Below, piece by piece: positions 54,107 to 62,585 of a DNA stretch of 64,000 nt (positions are counted from its first letter, which is position 1; each line of letters opens with the position of its first letter). Below the pieces are notes generated by a model. It was not told the DNA's origin, made no database searches, and saw only the letters and a list, made by a program, of their open reading frames with translations. The position numbers were made by a program, and so were the translations under genes. Source of the stretch: Bacteroidota bacterium (lineage in GTDB: Bacteria; Bacteroidota; Bacteroidia; AKYH767-A; OLB10); assembly GCA_019136655.1 (NCBI GenBank), contig JAGVTU010000024.1, positions 129,553-193,552 of the forward strand, in the 5' to 3' direction.

Positions 54107-55228
54107 ATGAAGCTAATAGTTTCCAGTTTTACCCTATTAAAACAGTTGCAATCCATCAGTGGTGTACTCACCACCAATGCTACCATACCTATTCTTGAGA
54201 ATTTTTTGTTTCAACTGAACAACAACGAACTAACCATCACTGCCTCTGACCTTGAAACCACCATCACAACCAGACTGAAAGTGGAATCAAAAGACAAAGG
54301 CACCATTGCTATTCCGGGTAAAATATTGCTTGAAATATTAAAAACCTTTAATGAGCAGCCACTCACCTTTTCCATCAACGATAAAAATAACATCATTGAA
54401 ATAAGTTCCGACTACGGAAAATATAAACTCAATGGCGAAAAGGGCGAAGATTATCCAAGAGTTCCTGTGATTGACAAAAGCAATCATATTGAATTGCCTT
54501 CGGCAGTATTGCATGAGGCCATCAACAAAACCATATTTGCAACAGGCAATGATGATTTACGTCCGGTAATGTCAGGAGTATTCTGTCAGCTATCGGATGA
54601 CAGCACTGTATTTGTTGCAACAGATGCACACCGTTTGGTTCGCTATCGCAGAACAGATATTAAATCAAAACAGGCAGGTTCTTTTATTCTTCCAAAGAAA
54701 CCACTTACCCTTTTAAAAAATATTCTGCCTTCAGAAGAAACAAGAGTTAAAGTGGATTACAATGAAGCCAATGCATTTTTCAGTTTCGAAAACTATGAAC
54801 TGATATGCCGTCTGATTGATGGACGTTATCCGAATTATGAGGCTGTTATTCCTGTTGACAATCCGAATGTATTGACCATTGACCGAGTTGCATTTTTAAA
54901 TTCCATCAAGCGTGTTTCTATTTTCGCCAATAAAACAACGTATCAGGTAAAATTATCTATCAAAGGAAGTGAGCTTTCAGTGTCGGCAGAAGATGTGGAC
55001 TTTGCAAATGAGGCCAATGAAAGACTTACCTGCTCCTATGAAGGTGCTGATATGGATATTGCTTTCAATGCACGTTTTTTAGCGGATATGGTTGCCAATT
55101 TAGATACTGAAGAAATTTTAGTACACATGTCGCTGCCCAACAGAGCAGGTATTCTTACTCCGGGCAAAGACCATGCTACCAAAGGAGAAGACATTCTGAT
55201 GCTGGTGATGCCGGTGATGATTGGATAA
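54107..55228 (+). CDS. dnaN: DNA polymerase III subunit beta (sliding clamp)
   Basis: 373 residues with the three-domain clamp plan. Typical segments: LKQLQSISGVLTTNATIPIL, NLTITASDLETTITTRL-like strand (ELTITASDLE), FQLNNNEL, GEDYPRVPVI, ATGNDDLRPVMSGVF, VATDAHRLVRYRR and SFENYELICRLIDGRYPNYE. It forms the ring that holds the replicative polymerase on DNA. In Bacteroidota dnaN commonly follows gldG, and it has its own TATATTTG promoter here. It is closed by an 18-bp perfect stem terminator. Confidence 0.98.
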   Translation: MKLIVSSFTLLKQLQSISGVLTTNATIPILENFLFQLNNNELTITASDLETTITTRLKVESKDKGTIAIPGKILLEILKTFNEQPLTFSINDKNNIIEISSDYGKYKLNGEKGEDYPRVPVIDKSNHIELPSAVLHEAINKTIFATGNDDLRPVMSGVFCQLSDDSTVFVATDAHRLVRYRRTDIKSKQAGSFILPKKPLTLLKNILPSEETRVKVDYNEANAFFSFENYELICRLIDGRYPNYEAVIPVDNPNVLTIDRVAFLNSIKRVSIFANKTTYQVKLSIKGSELSVSAEDVDFANEANERLTCSYEGADMDIAFNARFLADMVANLDTEEILVHMSLPNRAGILTPGKDHATKGEDILMLVMPVMIG

Positions 55229-55249
55229 AATTTTTTGAGAATGTGTTGT

Positions 55250-55290
55250 AAAAAGAGAGCGAGGGCTGAATCAGCCCTCGCTCTCTTTTT
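55250..55290. terminator. Strong bidirectional terminator after dnaN
   Basis: An 18-bp perfect stem (55250-55267 with 55273-55290), AAAAAGAGAGCGAGGGCT and its complement around loop GAATC, with A and T runs forming the outer part. Confidence 0.95.
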
Positions 55291-55357
55291 ATACCTGTAC
55301 TTTATTGCAGATACCAATCAAAGAGTTTTCTGTAATTCAACTTCAAAACTATTACCA

Positions 55358-55402
55358 ATAAAAAAACCAACAAAGAATATGATATCATACTCCTTATTGG
55401 TT
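55358..55402 (-). terminator. Rho-independent terminator of the cupredoxin gene
   Basis: Read on the minus strand, a 19-bp stem with three G-U pairs (55402-55384 with 55383-55365) is followed by TTTTTTATT. The inner part is the palindrome TATGATATCATA. It lies 20 nt past the stop codon. Confidence 0.8.
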
Positions 55403-55420
55403 TGATAAATAAAACAGCAA

Positions 55421-56035
55421 TTACAATTTTACAAAACGCACAGGACGCACTTTACTTTCTGATGATTTCAGGAAATAAACTCCCTTAGGCAGAGCGGCTA
55501 CATCAATGCTCAGTGCATTGGCAGAAGAACCCTGAGCAGTTGTTTGCATCACTACTTTACCTAACATGTTGATGATCTCAACATCAACTGATGACGCTGA
55601 CGCATTGCCGTTCAGATGTAAAACATCTTTAACCGGATTTGGATAAATGCTCCATGCAGTATTGTTTACCAAATCAGGTATGCCGGTTGCAACAACATTT
55701 ATCTGTCCTTTCATGCCCATGCTTGCATGTGGTTTGCATACATACCAAATAGTACCGGCAGATGAGCACACAATAAATGATGTGCCGTTAGAGGTGTTGG
55801 CAGGAGTAAAATCGAAACCACCCGGAAGTGGTGTACTGCCATTGGCATTCCAGGTAGCCTGGCTTACCTGAGTAGCAGTATGCGAGCTTGTTACATTCCA
55901 TGTTACTGTATCGCCAACAGCGGCATTAACAGTAGCAGGACTAAATGAGAGACCTGAAATGTTGATCAGGTGATTGGTGGCGAAACAACATGTTGTTGCA
56001 CCAACGAGCAAAAGTGTAAGTAAATGTTTATTCAT
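55421..56035 (-). CDS. Secreted cupredoxin-like protein with T9SS type A sorting domain
   Basis: 204 residues: a signal peptide (MNKHLLTLLLVGATTCCFA), a small cupredoxin domain (about 22-118) and a T9SS type A sorting domain (about 120-204, AWSIYPNPVKDVLHLNG, then LPKGVYFLKSSESKVRPVRF). Copper ligand candidates are H52 (SSHTATQ), C100, H103 and M106 (YVCKPHASM), with C-x2-H-x2-M spacing as in amicyanin. It is likely a type 1 copper electron carrier displayed on or released from the cell surface by the T9SS. The promoter is a TATTTTTG element 17 nt upstream. Confidence 0.88.
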   Translation of the reverse strand: MNKHLLTLLLVGATTCCFATNHLINISGLSFSPATVNAAVGDTVTWNVTSSHTATQVSQATWNANGSTPLPGGFDFTPANTSNGTSFIVCSSAGTIWYVCKPHASMGMKGQINVVATGIPDLVNNTAWSIYPNPVKDVLHLNGNASASSVDVEIINMLGKVVMQTTAQGSSANALSIDVAALPKGVYFLKSSESKVRPVRFVKL

Positions 56036-56051
56036 ATAATTTGATTTTTAC

Positions 56052-56059
56052 CAAAAATA
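56052..56059 (-). promoter_or_regulatory. Promoter -7 element TATTTTTG of the cupredoxin gene
   Basis: Perfect TAnnTTTG on the minus strand, 16 nt before the ATG. Confidence 0.6.
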
Positions 56060-56243
56060 AAAGACTATACAATTGTAAAAGTCGAATCAGATGTTTCTTC
56101 ATTTCGTAAACAATAACTAAAATCAATATCTACGTATTATTTTCCCTCTAACAAAACAGTATAAACGTGAAAATTTCCCGCGTTACAGGGTGCAGTAAAT
56201 TAACACTCTTTAACTTAATGAAGGAGTTTCTTCGAGATGTCAG

Positions 56244-57509
56244 CTAACTTAATTTCAGAATATTTTTCCTGAACAACACCACTGCAAGTGAGTTGAGAAT
56301 GGTTCCAATCAGAAGTAAAACCAATATGCGTGATAAGAAAGTGCCACTGGTAATGGGTAAGTTTCTCCAAAAAATATCATAAAAACTTTGAATGCTCCAG
56401 AAGTTGACAGATATCACAGCAATTTTCTGCATAAATGCAGGCATAAAAAATATAGGCATCATACTTCCTCCGATGGCACTCATCACCAAAATAATCAGTG
56501 TGGACAATCCCTGCACCTGCTGACGTGATTTTGCAAACGAAGCCAGAAAAACACCAAATGCAGAGCAGGCAAATGCAGTAGCAATTATGGTAATGACCAA
56601 TGGTGTAAAATGCGAATAAATATCAAGTCCGAAAACTAAACTTGCAAAAAGAAACATGACTACCAGTTGAAATATTGAAATCACATTTGCAGAAATCATT
56701 TTCCCGAATAAAATTTTTATTGGGTTCATGGGTGTGTACAACAATCTTTTTAAAGTTCCTTCCTGTTTCTCATCCAAAATACCTGCGCCAATTCCCACCA
56801 CTGAAAACAACAACATCATCACGGCAGTGCCTGCCACTGCCTGCACAAGTCCGAGACTGTTATCTTTCTTTGCTGCTACAAGTTTGGTCATTTTAATATC
56901 TCCGCCAAAAAGCCCTGCTCCTGTATCATCACTACCATCACTTTGCATTTCACCCATTGAAATTGCATCAAACAAACCATCGGATTTATGCTGGATACTT
57001 TGTTTAACGGTATCGCTTGCTCCCGGCACCATACTGTCGAATCGGTTTCGCATCGCAGCTTTTGGATTACCAATATTAAATGGAAGCATGGCTATGGTTG
57101 GTATCAGCGATTGTTGCAACAAACCAACCTGCATTTCCTGTGCTTCATCATATTGCAATTCGAGAGGCAGCTCCTTACCTGTATTCAACGAATCAGAAAA
57201 TCCTTTGTGAATAACAAGCACACAGGCTTCATCACCTTTCTTAATGTTTTCCTGCGCTTTTTCCAACGGCACTTTCAGCAGTTCTACATTCTTGAGCGAA
57301 TCGAGTACCTGCATGGCTGATGCCGAAGACGGTGACTGATCCAAATCACTCACCTGCATGGAAATTTTAGTGTCCTTTTTTCCTTTGCCTACACCTCCAA
57401 AAGCCAGTGCAAACAAGGTGATAAGAGCAATGGGTAATGCAAAAGAAAGCAGCATGGAGCGCTTGTCTTTGAAAAATAATTTCAGATCTTTTATCGCAAG
57501 CTTTATCAT
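56244..57509 (-). CDS. ABC-2 type transporter permease
   Basis: 421 residues. An N-terminal helix (about 17-38, MLLSFALPIALITLFALAF) is followed by a large external domain (about 45-220), then five helices at the C-terminus, the plan of ABC-2 exporters with an extended extracellular domain (LGLVQAVAGTAVMMLLFSVV, ILDEKQEGTLKRLLYTPMNP, KMISANVISIFQLVVMFLFA). The ATPase gene ends 3 nt before it on the same strand. Substrate unknown: such pairs often export drugs, lipids or peptides. Confidence 0.9.
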   Translation of the reverse strand: MIKLAIKDLKLFFKDKRSMLLSFALPIALITLFALAFGGVGKGKKDTKISMQVSDLDQSPSSASAMQVLDSLKNVELLKVPLEKAQENIKKGDEACVLVIHKGFSDSLNTGKELPLELQYDEAQEMQVGLLQQSLIPTIAMLPFNIGNPKAAMRNRFDSMVPGASDTVKQSIQHKSDGLFDAISMGEMQSDGSDDTGAGLFGGDIKMTKLVAAKKDNSLGLVQAVAGTAVMMLLFSVVGIGAGILDEKQEGTLKRLLYTPMNPIKILFGKMISANVISIFQLVVMFLFASLVFGLDIYSHFTPLVITIIATAFACSAFGVFLASFAKSRQQVQGLSTLIILVMSAIGGSMMPIFFMPAFMQKIAVISVNFWSIQSFYDIFWRNLPITSGTFLSRILVLLLIGTILNSLAVVLFRKNILKLS

Positions 57510-57512
57510 GAT

Positions 57513-58436
57513 TCAGTCTCTTAATTGTTTGCCTGTTAAACTTAAAAATACCGTTTCAAGATTTACTTTCTTTATTTCAATGTTGTGGATTTCGGCACCT
57601 GCATCATTGCACTGCGAAATGATTTTAGAAAGCTCCGTTTTCAAATCAGACGTGTAGAAATAAATTTTATCCTCCGCATGATTGCAGTCTTTCCAGAACG
57701 ACTGAATTTTCTGAACCTTGTCATCATTCAGGTTGTTAAACGTAATGACAATGGTTTCTTTTGCGTTGCTGCTCTTCTTGAGTTCGTCCAGTGTGCCTTC
57801 TGCAATGATTTGTCCGTTGTCAATAATTCCGATTCTGTCGCAGAAACGTTCTGCTTCTTCCATGTAATGCGTTGTATAAACGATAGTCATCTCTTTGCTG
57901 TGCAGTTTTTCAATCACTTCGAAAATGAGATTTCTGCTCTGCGGATCTATGCCAACAGTAGGCTCATCCATAAAAACAATACGTGGCTGATGCAACAGTG
58001 CTGCAGCAATATTTATTCTGCGTTTCATACCACCGGAATAGGCACCAACTTTATCTTTTCTTCTCTCGAAAAGTCCGAACAACGTTAACACTTCGTCTAT
58101 CCGGTTTTTCAGTTCCGTTTTCGGAACGTCATACAATCCTCCCCAAAACCACAGATTCTCTTCGGCAGTCAAATCGTTATACAGAGCAATTTCCTGCGGC
58201 ACCACACCAATAATTTTTTTACTCTCATTGGGATGGGTGTAAATATTATTTCCGTTTATAAGCACTTCGCCTGAGTCGGGAGTTAAGATAGAACTCATGA
58301 TGGAAATGGTAGTAATTTTGCCTGCACCATTTGGTCCAAGCAAACCATAAAACTCACCTTCTTTAATATTGAATGAAATACCTTTTAAGGCTTCGTGGCT
58401 GTTGTACGATTTTCTTAATTCCCTGATTGCAATCAT
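57513..58436 (-). CDS. ABC transporter ATPase with altered Walker A
   Basis: 307 residues, standard ABC ATPase in order: Walker A GPNGAGKIT (34-42), Q-loop VVPQEIALYND, signature YSGGMKRR, Walker B IVFMDEPTVGIDPQ and the H-loop VYTTHYMEEAERFC. The residue after the Walker A Lys is Ile41 (codon at 58314-58316, ATT) where Thr or Ser coordinates Mg2+ in almost all ABC ATPases. All other motifs are intact, and the change is one base from the usual ACT. The permease gene follows by 3 nt. It could be a lowered-activity ATPase, a recent mutation, or an assembly error. Confidence 0.9.
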   Translation of the reverse strand: MIAIRELRKSYNSHEALKGISFNIKEGEFYGLLGPNGAGKITTISIMSSILTPDSGEVLINGNNIYTHPNESKKIIGVVPQEIALYNDLTAEENLWFWGGLYDVPKTELKNRIDEVLTLFGLFERRKDKVGAYSGGMKRRINIAAALLHQPRIVFMDEPTVGIDPQSRNLIFEVIEKLHSKEMTIVYTTHYMEEAERFCDRIGIIDNGQIIAEGTLDELKKSSNAKETIVITFNNLNDDKVQKIQSFWKDCNHAEDKIYFYTSDLKTELSKIISQCNDAGAEIHNIEIKKVNLETVFLSLTGKQLRD

Positions 58437-58510
58437 TGCATTATTTTAATTTTAACTACAGCAGAATAATGTGGTATGGTGATGGATTTTTTCGCACAAA
58501 CAATTTACAA

Positions 58511-58543
58511 CAGAAAATTCTCTCTGAATTTACTCAGAGAGAA
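58511..58543 (-). terminator. Rho-independent terminator of accA
   Basis: On the minus strand TTCTCTCTGA, loop GTAAAT, TCAGAGAGAA form a perfect 10-bp stem followed by TTTTCTG. It lies 7 nt past the accA stop codon. Confidence 0.85.
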
Positions 58544-58550
58544 AACACTG

Positions 58551-59510
58551 TTATCCCTCCTGCACCACGCCCATTGCACTGAACTTGTCTATCCTGTTTT
58601 TCACTCTGTCGGAAGCATTTACTTTCTGTAATGCACCAAGTTCAGTTACGATAACTTTTTTTACCGATTGATAAATTTCTTCAGGGTTGCTGTGTGCACC
58701 TCCCGGAGGCTCATTGATAATTCCGTCAATGAGTTTTTGTTTGAGCATATCGTCAGCAGTAAGTTTGAGTGCATTGGCTGCTTTCTCTTTATTGTCCCAG
58801 TTGCGCCACAAAATACTTGAACATGATTCCGGAGAAATCACCGAATACCATGTGTTTTCAAGCATATAAACTTTATCGCCAATGCCAATACCAAGTGCAC
58901 CACCGGAAGCTCCTTCGCCAATGATAATGCATATAACAGGTACTTTAAGAATAGACATTTCATACAGGTTGCGCGCAATTGCTTCGCCCTGTCCGCGCTC
59001 TTCGGCTTCGAGGCCCGGATATGCACCGGGAGTATCAATAAAAGTGACAACAGGTTTGTTGAATTTTTCAGCAAGTTTCATCAGTCGCAACGCTTTGCGA
59101 TATCCTTCGGGATTGGGCATTCCAAAGTTGCGATACTGCCGCGATTTGGTGTTGTGCCCTTTCTGCTGACCGATAAACATAACAGACATTGAATCAACCA
59201 TACCAAATCCGCCAATCATTGCTTTGTCGTCCTTCACGGTGCGGTCGCCATGCAACTCCATAAAAGTATTGTCGGTGATGGCGTTGATATAATTGAGCGA
59301 ATAAGGTCTGTCGGGGTGGCGGCTCAGCTGAACGCGCTGCCATGGTGTGAGGTTGCTGTAAAGCTGTTTTTTAACGACTTCTATTTTATCTTCTATCTCA
59401 GCGAGAAGTTTGGTAACGTCAATTTTTCCTTTAACACCAATTTGTTTTGTTTTCTCCAATTGCTCGTACAACTCTTCAATTGGTTTTTCAAAATCAAGAT
59501 AATTTGGCAT
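58551..59510 (-). CDS. accA: Acetyl-CoA carboxylase carboxyltransferase subunit alpha
   Basis: 319 residues from ATG 59510; the frame opens 16 codons earlier, but [18 protein letters not shown] is the family N-terminus. The segment [19 protein letters not shown] and the acyl-CoA binding region with [20 protein letters not shown] (about 197-216) identify it. Together with AccD it transfers the carboxyl group from biotin to acetyl-CoA in fatty acid synthesis. No accD or accBC lies in this window. It is monocistronic with a terminator just after its stop. Confidence 0.97.
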   Translation of the reverse strand: MPNYLDFEKPIEELYEQLEKTKQIGVKGKIDVTKLLAEIEDKIEVVKKQLYSNLTPWQRVQLSRHPDRPYSLNYINAITDNTFMELHGDRTVKDDKAMIGGFGMVDSMSVMFIGQQKGHNTKSRQYRNFGMPNPEGYRKALRLMKLAEKFNKPVVTFIDTPGAYPGLEAEERGQGEAIARNLYEMSILKVPVICIIIGEGASGGALGIGIGDKVYMLENTWYSVISPESCSSILWRNWDNKEKAANALKLTADDMLKQKLIDGIINEPPGGAHSNPEEIYQSVKKVIVTELGALQKVNASDRVKNRIDKFSAMGVVQEG

Positions 59511-59595
59511 GTTGCTATGGTTTGAAAGGCAAAAATAACATAAAATAAATACGGACAAAGCCCAAATGTTTTTGTATGATTAACAGCAAGGGGTT

Positions 59596-59603
59596 TATCT
59601 TCG
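59596..59603 (+). promoter_or_regulatory. ispE promoter -7 element TATCTTCG, probably leaderless
   Basis: One mismatch to TAnnTTTG. The ATG at 59611 lies 7 nt past it, so translation likely starts at or next to the 5' end. Confidence 0.5.
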
Positions 59604-59610
59604 CAGCCGG

Positions 59611-60432
59611 ATGATTTGTTTTCCCAATGCTAAAATAAATGTAGGCCTGTTTATCACTTCGCGCCTGCCAGACGGGTATCACACGCTTGAAACACTCTTC
59701 TACCCTGTTCCGTGGAGAGATATTCTTGAAATTATTCCTGTTGAAAAAAATATTTCAGGAAAGAAAGCTGCCATCACCGTTACAGGTAAAATTCCTGAAG
59801 GACATGCGGCTGATAATCTGTGTATCAAAGCCTATCATCTGCTCGACAAAATTTATTCATTGCCACCGGTTGAAATGTATCTGCATAAACAAATTCCTTC
59901 AGGTGCTGGACTTGGCGGTGGATCATCAGATGCTGCACATACACTTAAAATGCTGAACCATTTGTTTGAACTGAAACTGGATAATGATTCATTGAAAAAA
60001 TTTGCACTTTCATTGGGTGCAGACTGTCCTTTTTTTATTGACAACAAACCTGCATTTGCACATTCCAAAGGTGAACTGCTTACACCGGCATCCGATATTT
60101 TAGAAGGAAATTATCTTGTGTTGGTAAAACCTCCTGTGAACATTTCTACAGCGTATGCCTATAGTCTTGTTAAGCCAAAGCCCAATCCTGTTGCACTGAA
60201 CGAGCTGGTTCAGTTGCCGAAAGAATCATGGAAAGAACATATCAATAATGATTTTGAAGAAAAAATATTCGAACAATATCCGTTACTCTCTGAAATAAAA
60301 AATAAATTTTATCAATCAGGAGCATGGTATGCTTCCATGAGTGGCAGCGGCTCGTGCATGTACGGATTGTTTGAGAAAAAACCAGATGTTACTTTTGACG
60401 ATTACCCTGAGCAAATGCTCTGCAGGTTATAA
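59611..60432 (+). CDS. ispE: 4-(cytidine 5'-diphospho)-2-C-methyl-D-erythritol kinase
   Basis: 273 residues. The GHMP-kinase core is clear: MICFPNAKINVGLFITSRLPDGYH cut here into FPNAKINVGL and RLPDGYHTLET, then PSGAGLGGGSSDAAHTLKML (ATP loop, about 91-110) and LSLGADCPFFI. The final helix has WYASMSGSGSCMYGLFEKK. It phosphorylates CDP-methylerythritol in the MEP isoprenoid pathway. It is alone on its strand, converging with the next gene by 3 nt. Confidence 0.96.
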   Translation: MICFPNAKINVGLFITSRLPDGYHTLETLFYPVPWRDILEIIPVEKNISGKKAAITVTGKIPEGHAADNLCIKAYHLLDKIYSLPPVEMYLHKQIPSGAGLGGGSSDAAHTLKMLNHLFELKLDNDSLKKFALSLGADCPFFIDNKPAFAHSKGELLTPASDILEGNYLVLVKPPVNISTAYAYSLVKPKPNPVALNELVQLPKESWKEHINNDFEEKIFEQYPLLSEIKNKFYQSGAWYASMSGSGSCMYGLFEKKPDVTFDDYPEQMLCRL

Positions 60433-60435
60433 AAA

Positions 60436-61173
60436 TTATTTTTTTCGTCCTAACATAAAGGTGGCATACAAATTAAAAAACACCTGTTTGTTTTTTGTAA
60501 ATGCCATAATCGGAATTTCTTTTGCATAGGCATCAACCATGGCTCCTGCTTCAATAGCAGTGATGCCATCATTGAGGATGTTGTATTCAAACATCAGTCC
60601 TGATTTTAGATGGAGTCCGGGATAGAGTTTCAGTTCGTTCAGTCCTTTTGTAAATTCAGCTTTACCATACACATTATCCCTGTCATGTGCAGGGTTGTTG
60701 GGGTCGTATTTTTCAACTACCTGAAGGCCGTTGCCCGAAGCGAAAATCAGATATACAGGTTTGGTAATTCCAAACGACAATCCTCCTGTTGAATTCCATC
60801 GTATTTCAAAATTTTTTCTTTCAGCTTTTGTGAACAATACTTTTTCAAAACAATATCCGCCATGCACCACCAGCAGCGAATTCATTTTCCCGAATACAAA
60901 AGTCTTTGGCCGTTCTGAAAGATAACTTACAGTTTTATATTCCTTAGGATGTTTCATGCTCACTGCTTCCACTTCAAACATCCGCTTTTTGCTTACAGTT
61001 AGGTTTTTCCCTTTACGAAACATAAAACCCCAACCGCTGGTATGCAGTGTAGCTCCTATCGAAAATTCATTGGTATATCTCAATGGTGTTTCTTCAACAT
61101 AATCATAACGCACATCCTGTGCACGACTTTGCAGCAAAAACAAACAGAATATAGCAGTGATGAAGTGCTTCAT
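60436..61173 (-). CDS. Hypothetical outer-membrane-like protein, signal peptide
   Basis: 245 residues with a signal peptide (MKHFITAIFCLFLLQSRAQ). The rest alternates hydrophobic and polar residues in a beta-barrel-like pattern (RYTNEFSIGATLHTSGWGFM, NFEIRWNSTGGLSFGI, HLKSGLMFEYNILND) and ends with an aromatic strand (FFNLYATFMLGRKK). No family is recognised. A small outer-membrane barrel is the best guess. It lies opposite ispE and 115 nt before the DUF721 gene, which runs the other way. Confidence 0.7.
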   Translation of the reverse strand: MKHFITAIFCLFLLQSRAQDVRYDYVEETPLRYTNEFSIGATLHTSGWGFMFRKGKNLTVSKKRMFEVEAVSMKHPKEYKTVSYLSERPKTFVFGKMNSLLVVHGGYCFEKVLFTKAERKNFEIRWNSTGGLSFGITKPVYLIFASGNGLQVVEKYDPNNPAHDRDNVYGKAEFTKGLNELKLYPGLHLKSGLMFEYNILNDGITAIEAGAMVDAYAKEIPIMAFTKNKQVFFNLYATFMLGRKK

Positions 61174-61275
61174 TGCGTTACAAATGTAATTTATTTTAAA
61201 ATGAAAAAAAGCAAGCGGCTGGTTTTCTGTTATTCTATTGTTATCAACAAAATCAAATTACAACCGATGCTGTAT

Positions 61276-61283
61276 TAATTTTG
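61276..61283 (+). promoter_or_regulatory. Promoter -7 element TAATTTTG, leaderless DUF721 gene
   Basis: Perfect TAnnTTTG with only 4 nt before the ATG at 61288, so the transcript likely starts at the start codon. Confidence 0.6.
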
Positions 61284-61287
61284 CTGC

Positions 61288-61581
61288 ATGATCAGAAAGT
61301 CGAATGAAGAGAGCTTAAAAGAAGTGATTGACCAGTTGATTGACACTTATCGCCTGCGCGATAAACTCAATCAGGTAAAACTCATACGTAGCTGGGATAA
61401 AATTATGGGAGAAGGAATCAGCAAACGAACAGAAAAAATTCAGTTCAGAAACGATACACTTTTTATTTACCTCAACTCAGCCCCTCTGAAGGAAGAGTTG
61501 AACTATGGCCGTGAAAAAATTGTCAAACTGATGAATGAAGAATTGGGTGGTGATTACATCAAAGAAGTAATCATACGCTGA
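61288..61581 (+). CDS. DUF721 domain protein
   Basis: 97 residues matching the DUF721 plan: an N-terminal helix pair (LKEVIDQLIDTYRLRDKLNQ), the core strand-helix segment (VKLIRSWDKIMGEGISKRTE) and a C-terminal LFIYLNSAPLKEELNYGREK. Members are small nucleic-acid-binding-like proteins, often next to recF, gyrB or dnaA in other bacteria, of unproven function. It has a leaderless promoter and converges on nusB with 20 nt between stops. Confidence 0.85.
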   Translation: MIRKSNEESLKEVIDQLIDTYRLRDKLNQVKLIRSWDKIMGEGISKRTEKIQFRNDTLFIYLNSAPLKEELNYGREKIVKLMNEELGGDYIKEVIIR

Positions 61582-61601
61582 TTATTATAGAATAGCTAAA
61601 A

Positions 61602-62534
61602 TTAATTTTCTACAAGGCCACGGCCTGTTTTCACGATTTTATTTTCGCTGCGCAGGTCTTCTACAATTTTATCGAGTACTCCGTTGATAAATACTTTGCT
61701 TTGAGGAGTGCTGTAATCTTTAGAAATATCAATGTATTCGTTCATGGTTACCTTGAGCGGAATCTGAGTGAACTGCATAAACTCGGTAATAGCCATTTTA
61801 AGCATGATGATATCAGTAAGTGCAATGCGTTCCACATCCCAGTTTTTGGTACGTGCAGCAATAATAGCTGTCCATTCTTTATCGTTCTTGATGGTTTCAT
61901 TCAGCAAGTCCACCATAAATTTGCGATCGTCCTCCTCATCTCTGAACAATGGCAGAATATTTTTTTCCTGTGATGTGTAAAACATACGAATGGTTTTAAC
62001 CACCATACTTTGAGCAAGACTCAAACTTTCTGCCCACCAAATATTTTTTTCTTCCAGTACAGAATTAACAAACTCCGAACCTTCAATCTCGTCTTTATAA
62101 ATTTTTTGAATCCATTCCTGTTCATTGATGGCTTCATCAGTCATAGTAAGAGTTCGGTAGGCTGTGGTTTGGCGCAGTTTGTAAAAACATTTTCCAACAG
62201 CTTCCATATCGGCCTGCCAGCTGATTTTACTCTTCTTAACTGCATCTTTAAAAGGTTTAAACTCCTGCAACCAACTGACAAATGCAAGTTGAGAAAATGA
62301 ACGTTTAAACTCTCTTTTGTTGACAATAAATTTGGAAGCTACATCTATTCGGTAGAGGTTTTCCTGCTCAGCAAGTTCAAGCATAAGCTGAAGCAGGGTA
62401 AGGTAAAGGTCGTAAACACGCTCTGTACCTTCTACCAGATCTTTTTCGGCTTTTGCCCGGCTATAACCTTCGTATTGGTAGTAAGTGTAAAGTGTTTGTA
62501 AAACACGAATTCGCAGGTGACGCCTGGCTAACAT
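61602..62534 (-). CDS. nusB: Transcription antitermination protein NusB (extended form)
   Basis: 310 residues, against about 140-150 for most NusB. The C-terminal half holds the NusB helical fold (ALTDIIMLKMAITEFMQFTQ, VTMNEYIDISKDYSTPQSKV, FINGVLDKIVEDL), preceded by an N-terminal extension that is common in Bacteroidota (RRHLRIRVLQTLYTYYQYEG and further helices). NusB joins NusE and box A RNA in rRNA antitermination. It converges on the DUF721 gene and follows the leucine dehydrogenase on the same strand by 51 nt. Confidence 0.92.
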   Translation of the reverse strand: MLARRHLRIRVLQTLYTYYQYEGYSRAKAEKDLVEGTERVYDLYLTLLQLMLELAEQENLYRIDVASKFIVNKREFKRSFSQLAFVSWLQEFKPFKDAVKKSKISWQADMEAVGKCFYKLRQTTAYRTLTMTDEAINEQEWIQKIYKDEIEGSEFVNSVLEEKNIWWAESLSLAQSMVVKTIRMFYTSQEKNILPLFRDEEDDRKFMVDLLNETIKNDKEWTAIIAARTKNWDVERIALTDIIMLKMAITEFMQFTQIPLKVTMNEYIDISKDYSTPQSKVFINGVLDKIVEDLRSENKIVKTGRGLVEN

Positions 62535-62585
62535 AGTTTTAAAAATTAATTAAGAACGAAAAAAAATCAGCTTAATGCTTTAAAA

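Noticed and set aside
54107..55228. dnaN as a marker of the replication origin
   Set aside because: dnaN follows gldFG in Bacteroidota away from dnaA; no DnaA gene or clear DnaA-box cluster lies here.
57585..58088. 167-codon plus-strand frame opposite the ABC ATPase
   Set aside because: Antisense to a gene with intact ABC motifs; no promoter, no recognisable protein.
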